A stretch of DNA of 15,000 nucleotides from Trachelipus rathkii (taxonomy: Eukaryota; Arthropoda; Malacostraca; Isopoda; Trachelipodidae), in the NCBI GenBank assembly GCA_015478945.1, contig JABUQX010004823.1:1-15000 (forward strand), read 5' to 3'. Below are positions 1 to 9,153 of the stretch, in pieces. The position numbers were made by a program, and so were the translations under genes. How positions within the stretch are numbered: position 1 is the stretch's first letter; each line of letters opens with the position of its first letter. A model generated the notes under the pieces. It was not told the origin of the DNA. It searched no databases and saw only the letters and a program-made list of their open reading frames with translations.

Positions 1-234
1 ACACACAGAGGACAGATATATATATGAGAACTTAGGTCGCTTTTCGAGATAATATAAATAAAAAAAGTATATAGCAAAAAATAAATTTCTTTATTGTTAA
101 ATAATATAAAACTCCAGATATAATCTTATCTTGTCCTAACAAGTACTTATATATAAACATTTACACTATACTATTCTTATATAGATACCTTATATTATAA
201 AATTATTTTCACTTAAAAATAAATACTTAATAGA
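1..234. other. AT-rich spacer, no gene seen
   Basis: Ordinary AT-rich sequence with stops in all frames. It opens with a short (AC)n/(TA)n stretch and runs into the TA tract that follows. I see nothing that can be named. Confidence 0.5.
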
Positions 235-406
235 AAATATATATACATTAATAATAATATAGTATATATAATATATATATATATATATAAAATATTTATA
301 ATAATATATATATTATATATAAATATATATGATATATATATATATATTATATATATAAATCATATATAAATATATACTATATATATATAGATTATAATAT
401 ATATAT

Positions 407-437
<31 letters not shown>

Positions 438-505
438 ATATATATATATATAAGTATATAATATATAATATATATATATATATAATATATATATATATAT
501 ATAAA
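235..505. repeat. Impure (TA)n low-complexity tract
   Basis: Almost only A and T in alternating TA runs, broken at intervals by AA or TT doublets that shift the phase of the dinucleotide. Long open frames across it encode only Tyr/Ile/Leu and are artefacts of composition. It lies just beyond the 3' end of the ING-like gene. Confidence 0.95.
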
Positions 506-571
506 TTAACAATTATTATCATATTATTATATGTATTACAATTTAATGTTTTTATAATCTGAGTAATTATC

Positions 572-577
572 TTTATT
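572..577 (-). promoter_or_regulatory. Possible poly(A) signal AATAAA of the ING-like gene
   Basis: The minus strand reads AATAAA here, about 155 bases downstream of the last recognisable PHD codon (731). The position suits a cleavage/polyadenylation signal for the gene above it. AATAAA is frequent by chance in DNA this AT-rich, so the support is positional only. Confidence 0.3.
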
Positions 578-730
578 GTTTAAAAATGGAATGTGAAAAG
601 ACCTGTTTGCATATAATAGCATGTTGCATTCCAGCTTGGGTACATCTCCATGGGACTTTTAGATAAAATTTGATGGTAGCATATCTTCAACATTATTTAT
701 ATCTTATTTTATCACCTTATACAGTAGAAG

Positions 731-828
731 ACACTAAGGACAGTCTAATATAGAAGGCCTCACTTGTTTAGTATTAGTCAACGATCCGACACAAACGTAA
801 TAATAGGAACCATTCAATATATGGAACA
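731..828 (-). CDS. ING5: ING-like gene, last exon: second half of PHD finger (disrupted)
   Basis: A textbook acceptor, TTTATTTTCAG, ends at 829 on the minus strand. The exon begins TGT (828-826), the Cys of the family's D-C-P-I-E-W-F-H motif. I-E-W-F is readable at 818-807 and C-V-G at 793-785, then L-T and T-K, and finally TGT CCT TAG TGT at 742-731, which matches the closing C-P-K-C zinc pair with the Lys codon read as TAG. Between these pieces are extra one- to three-base insertions that break the frame repeatedly. The Trp of I-E-W-F belongs to the aromatic cage that grips methylated Lys4 of histone H3 in this family. The true end of the gene, usually a short Lys/Arg tail, is not resolvable. 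Confidence 0.7.
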
Positions 829-1854
829 CTGAAAATAAAAAATAGTATAAAACTAAATATACTAATCCAAATAAAATTAGATTTACTCTAATAACGTCTT
901 ATACCATCAAGAGAAAAAATAAATATAAGTTATAAAAATATATTTATGATATTTAATTATTACTTATTGAAGCGTCATCTTATCATGAAGCATGTCGATC
1001 TAATAGCTCTTACACCATACGAAACTTTGAATGACAGAGACAATATGTACGGTACTCATTTGGATCGACAGGCATGTCCAACACGTCAGATGGATGGGCC
1101 ATGGTCAGACCTGGCAAAACAGATGCGATTGCCGACTCAGTCTCTGCTTTCTTCCGTTTTCGTTTTTTGACAGGAGTTTCCTCATTATCGAGTCCGATTT
1201 ATGACACTTTATATATTTCTTGTGTAGTAACAGACCTTTTCATGGAATCTTTTCTTCCGCTCTTTCGAAAGTAACTTCAAATGAATCAGAAGCTCAAAAA
1301 GTGTTTTCAAATTTGAAGGAAATAGACTAGAATATTTTCAAAATAGGGGAACAATAGACTAGAATATTTTTTAATGTAATATACTATTTTTTTTTTTATG
1401 AGAGAGGTTTCCAAGGACCATACTATAAGTGACGAAATATCCTTGCATCAAAAGTTTAATAAGACCCGTTTATCAACTTACTTTTTAGTTTTGATGTTTC
1501 CTCTTCTTTTTTATTTGTGTTTAGAGCTTTATCCTTAATCTCTGCTTCAAATTTTGCTAGGTCTGAATCGAGCCTTCTGATGTGTTTGTCAACCTATATA
1601 AAAAAATTAAATAGAAATATAAATAAATCTTATTTAGAGTCGCGAAATAGACCAGAGAGTATATACATACGTATAAATATACGTGCAAACTCTTCAGTTG
1701 GATACACTGAACAATATCGCACACGTTTTCAATAACTGAAACCTTATCTTCTAGTTTACTATTTACTTGTAGTATTTGGGAATATCATTCTTCCCATATC
1801 TGGACTCCGTCCATATTTGACCAAAACAGTTTAATACATTATTTCGCACTAATA
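731..1854 (-). CDS. ING5: ING4/ING5-like chromatin reader gene, partial and frame-disrupted
   Basis: Four minus-strand exons can be followed at 1854-1713, 1593-1482, 1292 to about 983, and 828-731, separated by introns of about 119, 189 and 155 bases. Together they spell the second half of the N-terminal ING domain, a basic linker and a C-terminal PHD finger, in the family's order. The stretch [14 protein letters not shown] followed by TYCLCH is nearly diagnostic of ING4/ING5 proteins. Known family role: a nuclear subunit of HBO1 and MOZ/MORF histone acetyltransferase complexes whose PHD finger binds histone H3 trimethylated on Lys4. The presence of introns rules out a processed pseudogene. 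Several exons contain small insertions and stops, so this is either a real gene in poorly polished sequence or a decaying copy. The first coding exon was not found with confidence. ING5 rather than ING4 is a choice of convenience; invertebrates often have one gene for both. Confidence 0.85.
983..1292 (-). CDS. ING5: ING-like gene, exon with basic linker and first half of PHD finger
   Basis: The minus-strand frame 1198-1014 reads cleanly for about 60 codons. It contains [11 protein letters not shown] (a nuclear localisation type basic run at 1168-1148), then [14 protein letters not shown] and TYCLCH with the first PHD zinc pair (Cys codons 1042-1040 and 1036-1034). After CLCH two single-base insertions intervene before what matches V-S-Y-G. 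The acceptor is probably the AG at 1294-1293 (CACTTTTTGAG), giving T-S-D-S at the exon start in phase with the previous exon. Stops at 1242-1240 and 1201-1199 and frame changes between 1292 and 1199 disrupt the linker. Two donor sites are possible: GTAAGAG at 1013, or a weaker one near 982 after a degraded G-C-D-N-P-D. Confidence 0.85.
1321..1370. repeat. Direct repeat inside an ING intron
   Basis: An exact 18-base unit, AATAGACTAGAATATTTT, occurs at 1321-1338 and again at 1353-1370, period 32. It lies in the intron between 1293 and 1481. It looks like a local duplication with no known function. Confidence 0.9.
1482..1593 (-). CDS. ING5: ING-like gene, intact internal exon of the ING domain
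   Basis: This is the best-preserved exon. The minus strand shows a T-rich tract and acceptor TATATAG, then 37 open codons beginning [16 protein letters not shown] and continuing [14 protein letters not shown], then the consensus donor GTAAGT at 1481-1476. V-D-K-H-I-R-R-L-D with D-L-A-x-F-E is the conserved second helix of the ING dimerisation coiled coil in ING4/ING5 proteins. The exon is 112 bases, starts in phase 0 and ends one base into a codon. No disruption is seen, in sharp contrast to the exons on either side. Confidence 0.93.
1713..1854 (-). CDS. ING5: ING-like gene, disrupted exon of the N-terminal ING domain
   Basis: Following acceptor ATTCAG at 1860-1855, pieces in shifting frames match the family segment that precedes V-D-K-H-I: first a piece resembling L-A-x-E-Y-V-L-N, then V-K and S-P-D, then S-K and D-K-V, with an extra T before Q-L. 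The end, ACGTGTGCGATATT, resembles the codons of Q-T-Y-E-M, and GT at 1712 is a possible though poor donor. The length, 142 bases, is that expected for the roughly 48 residues missing before the next exon, and the phases agree. In-frame stops and indels interrupt it. Identification rests on position, length and short matches, so it is less certain than its neighbours. Confidence 0.6.
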
Positions 1855-2519
1855 CTGAATATTTATTTACATCAAGGTAATATCCTATGATAAATTTCCT
1901 TTTAAAATAAAATAAAAATTATAGATCCTTAACAAGTTACAGCGATTTCAAATATCTAGCAATATTTGAATATGTGAAATTAGGAAAAAAAAAAAAAGTT
2001 GGGTTATCTCTCTATATTTTTAATGGCTAAAGTTAACAACTGTTCAAATAAACTACCATATCTATTATTTAGGATGACTGCGATCATAAGAAAAAGAAAA
2101 GTACCTAATACGAGCAAAGAATTCACCATATCACACTCATATTAGTATAATACTTCGAACAACCATCATCGAAGCGACAGCCGTTTATTGCGAATATGAA
2201 CTACAGAGTGCGTAATAATATATTAAAATACACTCCAGTTATAAAAGAGCAGATAAAAAAGCAGACAGACTTTAATCGCGAGATAAACACAACTACACTA
2301 AAATTCCGAATATGTTCGCATATATACATTTATCAATTACAGTAAATTGATTGGAGATGCAGGGCAGGGCAGAGCAAAAAAAACCTGCTTCAGTGTTAAA
2401 TTCAGAGACACAGAGTTTATATTATTAGATAGCGTAAATATATAGTTGGTAGATATATAATAATGAATGTTGGTTAATAATATACAAGGACAACTCATCA
2501 CATATATATGTTCTGAGCA

Positions 2520-2690
2520 AAAAAAAAAAAGGCATCTTCTTCTCCATCTACAATATTCCTTCCTCATCAGAATTTGTGTACAGTAAATTTTGAATATTTA
2601 ATATAGTATTTGCAATTTTAACATTGAAAACCAAAGTCACAGTCCTTCTAGTATGAAATAACCGTCTGCAATATGAAAGAATAACTGGAC
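2520..2690 (-). other. Possible remains of the ING N-terminal exon
   Basis: The minus strand contains short pieces that could be the start of the family (a hydrophobic Y-L..I-x-N-L pattern near 2600, then L-M-R near 2565) if several indels are allowed. The matches are too short to separate from chance in AT-rich DNA. I record it because the gene needs a 5' exon upstream of 1854 and this is the only hint I found. Confidence 0.15.
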
Positions 2691-4319
2691 AGTTGACCTG
2701 CCCTACGAAATAGGAGCGAAAGTTTCAAATCAATATTCCCTTATTGCTGCTCTGTATTCTTGTATACTTTATGTTCGTTTTCCAAAGAAAAAAAGTACTT
2801 GAGGGTTTGATGACAAGATGTACTGTTAATTATCATATCGTTTTGTATTACCATGTCACAACCAGTTTGTGGCAACTGAACCTTCGTCACATCATATACT
2901 ATTATCTATAGAGCACAAATAAGACATTAAAACGATATTCTTATCCAAAAAATCAAATGAGAAAGCAGAAAACAAATTTCCAAATAAATACAAAAGAGGA
3001 AAATATTTCCAAATAAATGCAAAAGAAATAAAAATACTAAAATAATCGTCCTATATATCTGACATATATTCTTATTATTAATAAGAGTATCACATTTTTA
3101 AAATTAGTTCTACCAAAGAAGAATCTTAAATAGCATTAATATATTGGGAGAATCTACATAAACCTCAAAAAATATATTAGGTTTAATACCCTCCTTGAAC
3201 AATATCAAAAATAATGAAAATCTCTTCATTGATAGATTTTTGTACCATTTTTTATCGAATATTAAGTATATAACGATTAAAAATAATTATATAATATATA
3301 GTAGTGATCTACATTTTAGAATGCGCATTATGCCAACAAATAAAGATTTAGTGAGATACTTTATCTCAGATTTTACGAGACGAGAGTATAGCTTATCCAC
3401 AAACATATAGAGATATTTTCAATATCACGATTTATTAGACATATACTTCTAAACTTAGCTGCACATAACGTACTTAGAAATTCACATTATTAAAAATCTC
3501 AAAATCTTTAAATTTATTTAAACTCGGACGAACCTAGGAAGTGTGAAGTACAAGTATAGTACGAAAAGAATTAATTTACGATAACCAAATAAATTGATAA
3601 ACGAAAACCTCATCATACCGAGTGAACGCCTAGAGACATATTACAGAATTAACGAGCGAGGACAAATTATAAGCTCCACGAGAGCGCATAAGGTACAAAC
3701 TCGTATTAATCGTGCGTGTATATAATATGAAACACTAATAATTCCGGAAACATTTCGTAACATGAACGGGAATACATATCATTTATTGAGAATCTATATA
3801 ATACACAATGATAGATTTAACTATGAATAGTCTCTATTGTTTGAATATTATCTTGAGATAAAATATCAATATAAATTCATTTTTATTATCTCTTGTCACA
3901 CTAATTTATATGATATTTCACTCTTAACTTATTATTGTTCTACACTACTAATGTTGTTATTTATTATTCTAATAAATAGATAATATATATATTTATATTT
4001 GAATTTCTCAACGCATTTAATTTCTTTGAATTATTACTAATTCATTGGGAAATGTCGACAAAAGAGAAGTCACAAATAGTTTATATAATTAAATGATATA
4101 CAATATGTCACATCCTGCACATAGTTTTCTGTACTTTCTTGCTCCCTGCAAATAAATCTAAACAATTACACCCGCAACATTGTGCTAGAAGAACATCATT
4201 GTAATCATAACATCAAGTTCTAAAATAATGTAGTGTCATGTCGAACAATAAAAGCTCCTGTTGATTTGTAGAATATCCTTGTAAAAAGAGAACAGAGTAC
4301 ACGCTACATACAATTTTCT
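2691..4319. other. AT-rich spacer, no gene seen
   Basis: Stops are frequent in all frames. The longest open stretch (near 3195-3410, plus strand) starts at TTG, is AT-driven and resembles nothing I know. The proximal part could hold the promoter or first exon of the minus-strand ING gene, but no clear signal is visible. Confidence 0.4.
2976..3026. repeat. Two-copy tandem repeat, period 29
   Basis: The 22-base unit ATTTCCAAATAAAT(A/G)CAAAAGA occurs at 2976-2997 and 3005-3026 with a single mismatch. It is an A-rich non-coding duplication. Confidence 0.9.
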
Positions 4320-4490
4320 GTAGCGGCACGTGCCGATAAGGCCCAGAGCGAGTACAGAGTTAGCCTACCTATTCTAATTTATCAGATTGAGCCATGCAGA
4401 GAATGACCAGCGCATTTATCTCACTGTTGAAAACCAGAAGTTTCGCGCGCGCACTACATGGCTTGTCTGACGATTGCCTCCCATAACCAC
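4320..4490 (+). other. CpG-bearing patch with a 12-bp palindrome and a short presequence-like frame
   Basis: This patch is richer in G+C and CpG than its surroundings. It holds the perfect palindrome CGGCACGTGCCG (4324-4335), which includes an E-box CACGTG, and a CG-alternating run near 4443-4452. An ATG at 4394 in good Kozak context (GCCATGC) opens a 30-residue frame to TAA at 4484-4486. The peptide is rich in Arg, Ser, Ala and Leu and free of acidic residues for its first 25 or so positions, like a mitochondrial targeting peptide. Together these could be a promoter and first exon, but no continuation exon or homology was recognised. Confidence 0.2.
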
Positions 4491-5617
4491 ACCTTGTTAT
4501 ATACTATTTATCCTAATGCGAGCTGAGCCTAAATATATTTTAGAGAACTTGTTGACCTTTGAGATGATTACTCTCAACACTATCAGTGAATAAAATTCTA
4601 TAAGTCACAGATCTAGAGAGTATAGTTAAGTCCGTCCGTTTCTAACATGCCCTCAGTCTAGCTGACAGCTTGGTAACTGCTGGCGTATTCTCATATATAT
4701 ATAACAAGGTCAGCTAACTACGTCATATAAACCTATATATCCACAACTGTCTATTTCACATAAATCAAGGGCATTATATATACATCTAGAACCTTATTAT
4801 GAGTCCATCATACTATGTTTCATCAAAAAGCCCTTCACTAATTACTATCACCACATCAGGCAAATACTTAACGGTTTGAATTAGTATATTATGGTAGCCA
4901 CAAGAGTTTAACTTGAACGGAGGTAATAATAGAACATATATAATAACTAAATAATTTAAGTGTCAAATAAAGTCTAATTGTAAGACGCAGTAGAGTAATC
5001 TTACTGTAGCCGCACTCACACGCACATTCACCCATATATCCACACTCCTACCCAGCAGCGATGACGATACCTCGACACTTAAGCTTGAAAGGCAATAACC
5101 TACACCGCACTGCGCATGATCCCGCAGCTTGTTCACGCTGGGTAATCAACTATTGCCTTGCCGCCGTTCTAAACTAGTGAATTATATCCAAAAGAGAGAG
5201 AGATATAATAATGAGATAATATAATGACTAGATCCTGTAAGAACAATACTTCACTAGCGTCAAAACTTAAAGCTGAGATACATCTGGAGACATAATCGAT
5301 AACGACGATCTATCGCTAAACCATGAGAATGCTAATGCATAGACATCGTATATGCATCTCAACATCATAAGTTCAATAATAATTTCAGATAGTCAAAACT
5401 ACACATGCACGATGAGATAATTGCGTCCATCAATATAATATATTCATGCAGTCACATCTACAGCTTTCGTATTAGTGTACTTACCGAATATATAATTATA
5501 AATATTAAATTATACTACGAACGCTATAAGGAAGAAATTTAGAATACTATTACACTCAAATGAAAATGTAAGAACGGTCGATTTTAATAAAAGAATTAAG
5601 TAATAAATGTCATATAA
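4491..5617. other. Spacer with no recognisable gene
   Basis: Mixed-composition sequence with short open frames only. A more balanced patch at about 5000-5170 contains two interleaved inverted repeats (5049-5056 with 5137-5144, and 5089-5097 with 5151-5159). No coding or RNA gene could be supported. Confidence 0.4.
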
Positions 5618-6079
5618 ACTAAAGAGCTAAAAATACATACTTTATTTATCAGTGGTAAGAACTTTAATTATCACTTACATCTATATATATTGTACAACTT
5701 ACTTAGATCACCCGGTTATAAATCACTTATTATTTATTTTAATGGTAACAAGTCTATTATTCTAGAAAATGTACTGTATTATCTGCAGGATGATAAATAT
5801 TTGAGAGATAATCTTGACAAACCAACGTTTAAGCTTATCACACATTCACGAAAAGAAAAATATATAGAAGGGGTTTTCCAGCTCTCTTCGCTATCAGTCA
5901 GCGAGAAAGCAAAAATAACAATACTAGTAATATTTTCTTCACTATCAAAAATGACTTCGCACGAACATCGAGAAACAAGCTTCACTATCCGCCTAAAATC
6001 TAGAGAAAAATTTATCGAGAAAGTTTCTCTAAAAACGTCTACTATTACTCTTTATCCTATTATTCTAGAGTCGAATTAA
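5618..6079 (+). CDS. Unrecognised open frame of 153 codons without ATG start
   Basis: From the codon after a TAA at 5615-5617 to the TAA at 6077-6079 this frame has no stop, unusual for DNA of this AT content. No ATG lies near its beginning; the first is deep inside at 5950, so if real it would be an internal exon or a fragment. The product would be hydrophilic, Lys/Ser/Leu-rich, with no membrane segment, cysteine pattern or domain I recognise. A short motif CTTC(G/A)CTATC occurs three times (5886, 5937, 5980), each followed by CGAGAAA, so part of the openness may reflect local duplication. No convincing splice sites flank it. Chance remains a fair explanation. Confidence 0.2.
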   Translation, partial: TKELKIHTLFISGKNFNYHLHLYILYNLLRSPGYKSLIIYFNGNKSIILENVLYYLQDDKYLRDNLDKPTFKLITHSRKEKYIEGVFQLSSLSVSEKAKITILVIFSSLSKMTSHEHRETSFTIRLKSREKFIEKVSLKTSTITLYPIILESN

Positions 6080-6719
6080 ACATATATATACTACATATGA
6101 AATATTGAGTAAACAAGATAACCAATTGTCACTGAAAGAAGACATAATCACAATTCGCTGATACCCCTCCATCTAAAAGAAGAATAATTAAGAAGACAAA
6201 GAATATAGAGAATAAACACTTATAACAACCTAAGAAAATAAACTGAATATTAAACATAGCGAGCACTCTATATAATGAGGATAGATTAAATTATGCAACA
6301 CATGTCTCTATACCTGCACACACTACAACCTCTCAGGTAAACTTACAAGGAACTACTCCTCTAGCTCTCTACTACACAACTAGCAAGTGCACTCTCATGA
6401 ATGCAAGCTATACGCTAAAGATTTTACATCTATACTGCGTTCTCATGAGAGAGTTAACCTTATATTCGAGAGTGATAATTTCCGACAAAGTAAATTGCAC
6501 TATCTCTCATAACTGTCACACCATCCCGCCACTATTTAACATTCACACTATCACTTTTAGTGCCGCTACTAAACAGTTCATCAGTAATTAGGCGTGTACA
6601 AACTCTACTCTATCTCATCAGAGGTAGGTATGGGAAGGGTACAAATCATGGATTGAGTTAGTGAGTACCAATTAGATTATTAGTGGATTACCTATACCTC
6701 CCGCACCACTGAGTAACAA
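6080..6719. other. Spacer with no recognisable gene
   Basis: Contains CT- and CA-rich stretches and short palindromes such as TCTCATGAGA (6441-6450). Open frames are short and resemble no family. Nothing further can be supported. Confidence 0.4.
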
Positions 6720-7745
6720 TATATATATTAATATAAGAATATGAGTGAGACTAAAACTTCACGTAAAAATATATTAGTAACCTAATATATATTTATATTA
6801 TTAAGAAAATAGACTAAAATATAACACACTTAATATATATATATTAAAATTATATATATAATATATATAGGTATAATTAATAATATTATATAATTATATA
6901 GTTATATTAACTAATTAAATTAGTATTATAAGATAATATTATAATATAATATATATATAATATCGATAATATAATATTAATATCTATAATAATAATATAA
7001 TAGTATATTATATATATATATATATCTATCAAAGACATATTATATAGTATATAAGAGAAATGAACGAGTATCACTTCGTAATTAAAATGGGCACAATTAC
7101 GCTAAAATATATGACATATGATATGCATATCTAAATATAATTATTAGTATATATATATATATATAGAATTAAATTATAAATATATAGTATATAATCATAT
7201 ATATTATATATGATTTAATGAGTATATATATATAGTATATATATTACTTAGTATAATAATGATAATTATATAATATAATAATTAAATATAATATATATTA
7301 TAGTATTAATACTATATATATTATACTTAATCTATAATAAATCTATATATACTATATATATTATGATATAATATTATATATTATTAATATATATAATTAT
7401 ATATAATATATTTTAAGTATATATTATATAATTAATTATATAATATATTTAAATATTAGTAATATAAATTATTATATATAATATACAGATACTTAATATA
7501 GTATATATATATATATTATAAATATATATATAATATATATATATATATAATCTATAAATATATATATATATATTAATAATATAATATATAATATTATATA
7601 ATATATATATGATTAATTATATCACTCTAATTATATATAAATATATACTATATTAATATTATAAAATTATAATAATATAATATAATAATATATAAATAAT
7701 ATAATAATAAATACATATATATATAATTAGTAAATATATAATCCA
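6720..7745. repeat. AT-only low-complexity region
   Basis: About 1 kb of almost pure A/T with TA, ATTA and TAATA motifs, including many self-complementary stretches. A short more complex interval at about 7040-7135 interrupts it. Minus-strand open frames here encode only Tyr/Ile/Leu and are compositional artefacts. Confidence 0.92.
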
Positions 7746-8033
7746 GTAACGTATGAACTATAGTAAGGATAATCATAACTATTTTATCCCCAATAATAAA
7801 TATAATGCTGAGTCGATCACTTATACATAACACCCATGGACATTATATTCTTTCGAACTAATTACTCTCCATGCTTATCAATATTACCAGTCGAATATAT
7901 ATAAGTATGTACTAAGAGATCACTATGATCATACTCAATATCCCACTATATTATATATATATACCAGTATATTCATATAATAAAAATTCATTACAATTTT
8001 TGAATATGCCTTCTGTACAGAATGAACTAATAT
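7746..8033. other. AT-rich spacer, no gene seen
   Basis: No frame, repeat or RNA gene could be recognised in this interval. Confidence 0.35.
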
Positions 8034-8291
8034 TATTTTATAGGTATTTATTATAATATAAAACACTTAAAACTCATACATACACTTATAACTAACCAAA
8101 AGGATTATCTTTGTAGCACCCTGCAATTATTGACCTGGAACTACACTGGGACTGACTTTGCGTTGTCACATAATACATCAGTATTAACGCAACAGCGACT
8201 GATTCTGATGGAGGTTGAGCTTGTTTTAGTCAAAATTAAATTTGTGGACATGTGCTTATGGAGCCCGTCGATTTCGAATAAACAGAAATAA
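8034..8291 (+). CDS. Unrecognised open frame of at least 85 codons
   Basis: The plus-strand frame ending at TAA 8289-8291 is open back to at least 8034. Its downstream part, from about 8103, has balanced codon use and a peptide rich in Thr, Leu, Val and Trp; the first ATG is at about 8208. The opposite strand is also open for some 50 codons over the same stretch. A hairpin with 7-bp arms (8158-8164 and 8186-8192) sits inside. I recognise no domain, so it may be an exon fragment or chance. Confidence 0.12.
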   Translation, partial: YFIGIYYNIKHLKLIHTLITNQKDYLCSTLQLLTWNYTGTDFALSHNTSVLTQQRLILMEVELVLVKIKFVDMCLWSPSISNKQK

Positions 8292-9034
8292 AAAATAATT
8301 TGAAAAATGGTTATATATTAGCCTAAATAAAATTGAGATCACTATTTAGTGATATGGATATATAGTTATATAGAATTTTAGGATAGATATTAATTTAAAT
8401 AAGCTCCAATTTAAAATTTTGAATGAATAAATATCCATCTATATTATCGAACATTGTCACAAATATTAGGACGTGAGTAGGATGTCCCCTAACGCTGAGC
8501 GGCCTGTCATTGTTTATACTTCTTCATGCACACTGCGTGTAATTCGTAAACACACCGTACGGAGTGATATAGTTCACGCAATCACAGGAAATTCCTGGAC
8601 TACACCAGGTATATTGATGAAAAAGAGAAGTGCCAGAAATTCCTCCATTACGTTGTGTAAGCGGCGGTCATAACTACTATAGACGCACTTCTCCTGCTCG
8701 CAAGCTAACTGGTTCAAGGCATATACCAAACGCAGGCATCTAGCAATCTATATCTGCATCTGCATTACCATGCTTTGCTAGTCAGCACACGAGCACTAAT
8801 GCATGCTGTAAACACGCATAAAAACTAATGCTACAATGACACTAATAATTTAACCAGTAAATCGGGTTAAGCCCTTCATGACACTTTTTGAGATGATGAG
8901 CGTGAAAAATCTACAGATAAGAATTACCGGATCCAGTAACTACTATAACGATATGAGTCACTAATAAAGTGAATGAATACTGCACCCTATACTCAATTAT
9001 CACGCTCAGGGAGTTACTTGACCAACCGTAGTAA
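8292..9034. other. Spacer of mixed composition, no gene recognised
   Basis: The stretch 8470-8700 is more GC-rich and has a 66-codon plus-strand frame starting at GTG, but its sequence suggests no protein family and the other strand is equally unrevealing. The remainder has frequent stops. Confidence 0.35.
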
Positions 9035-9153
9035 ATGGTGGCATTATTATATATAATATATAATATATTTATCAATCACACTTAATTTAATATATTAATA
9101 GTATATTACTAATAGTATATACTAGTATATATAATTATTTTATATTATATAAA
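9035..9153. repeat. TA low-complexity tract
   Basis: Alternating T/A sequence with phase breaks, forming the left border of the GC-rich island that follows. Confidence 0.9.

Noticed and set aside
313..522. 69-codon minus-strand open frame of Tyr/Ile/Leu
   Set aside because: It is a by-product of TA repeat. The same applies to the frames at 7648-7833, 10837-11030 and 14192-14446.
633..660. Minus-strand codons reading W-R-C-T-Q, at first taken as the W-x-C-P-x-C end of the ING PHD finger
   Set aside because: A better ending, TGT CCT TAG TGT at 742-731, follows directly from the I-E-W-F and C-V-G codons of the same exon, so the downstream match is chance.
946..1274. Plus-strand frames of 74 and 66 codons
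   Set aside because: They are antisense shadows of the ING exon on the minus strand, whose family match is specific.
1517..1735. 72-codon plus-strand frame
   Set aside because: It lies antisense to the ING exon at 1482-1593 and the intron beyond, and has no recognisable content.
3195..3410. 71-codon plus-strand frame starting at TTG
   Set aside because: The start is unlikely in a eukaryote, the composition is AT-driven Asn/Ile/Tyr, and no homology or splice context is seen.
5476..5486. Minus-strand GTAAGTAC resembling a splice donor
   Set aside because: The sequence upstream on that strand is TA-rich and non-coding, so there is no exon for it to end.
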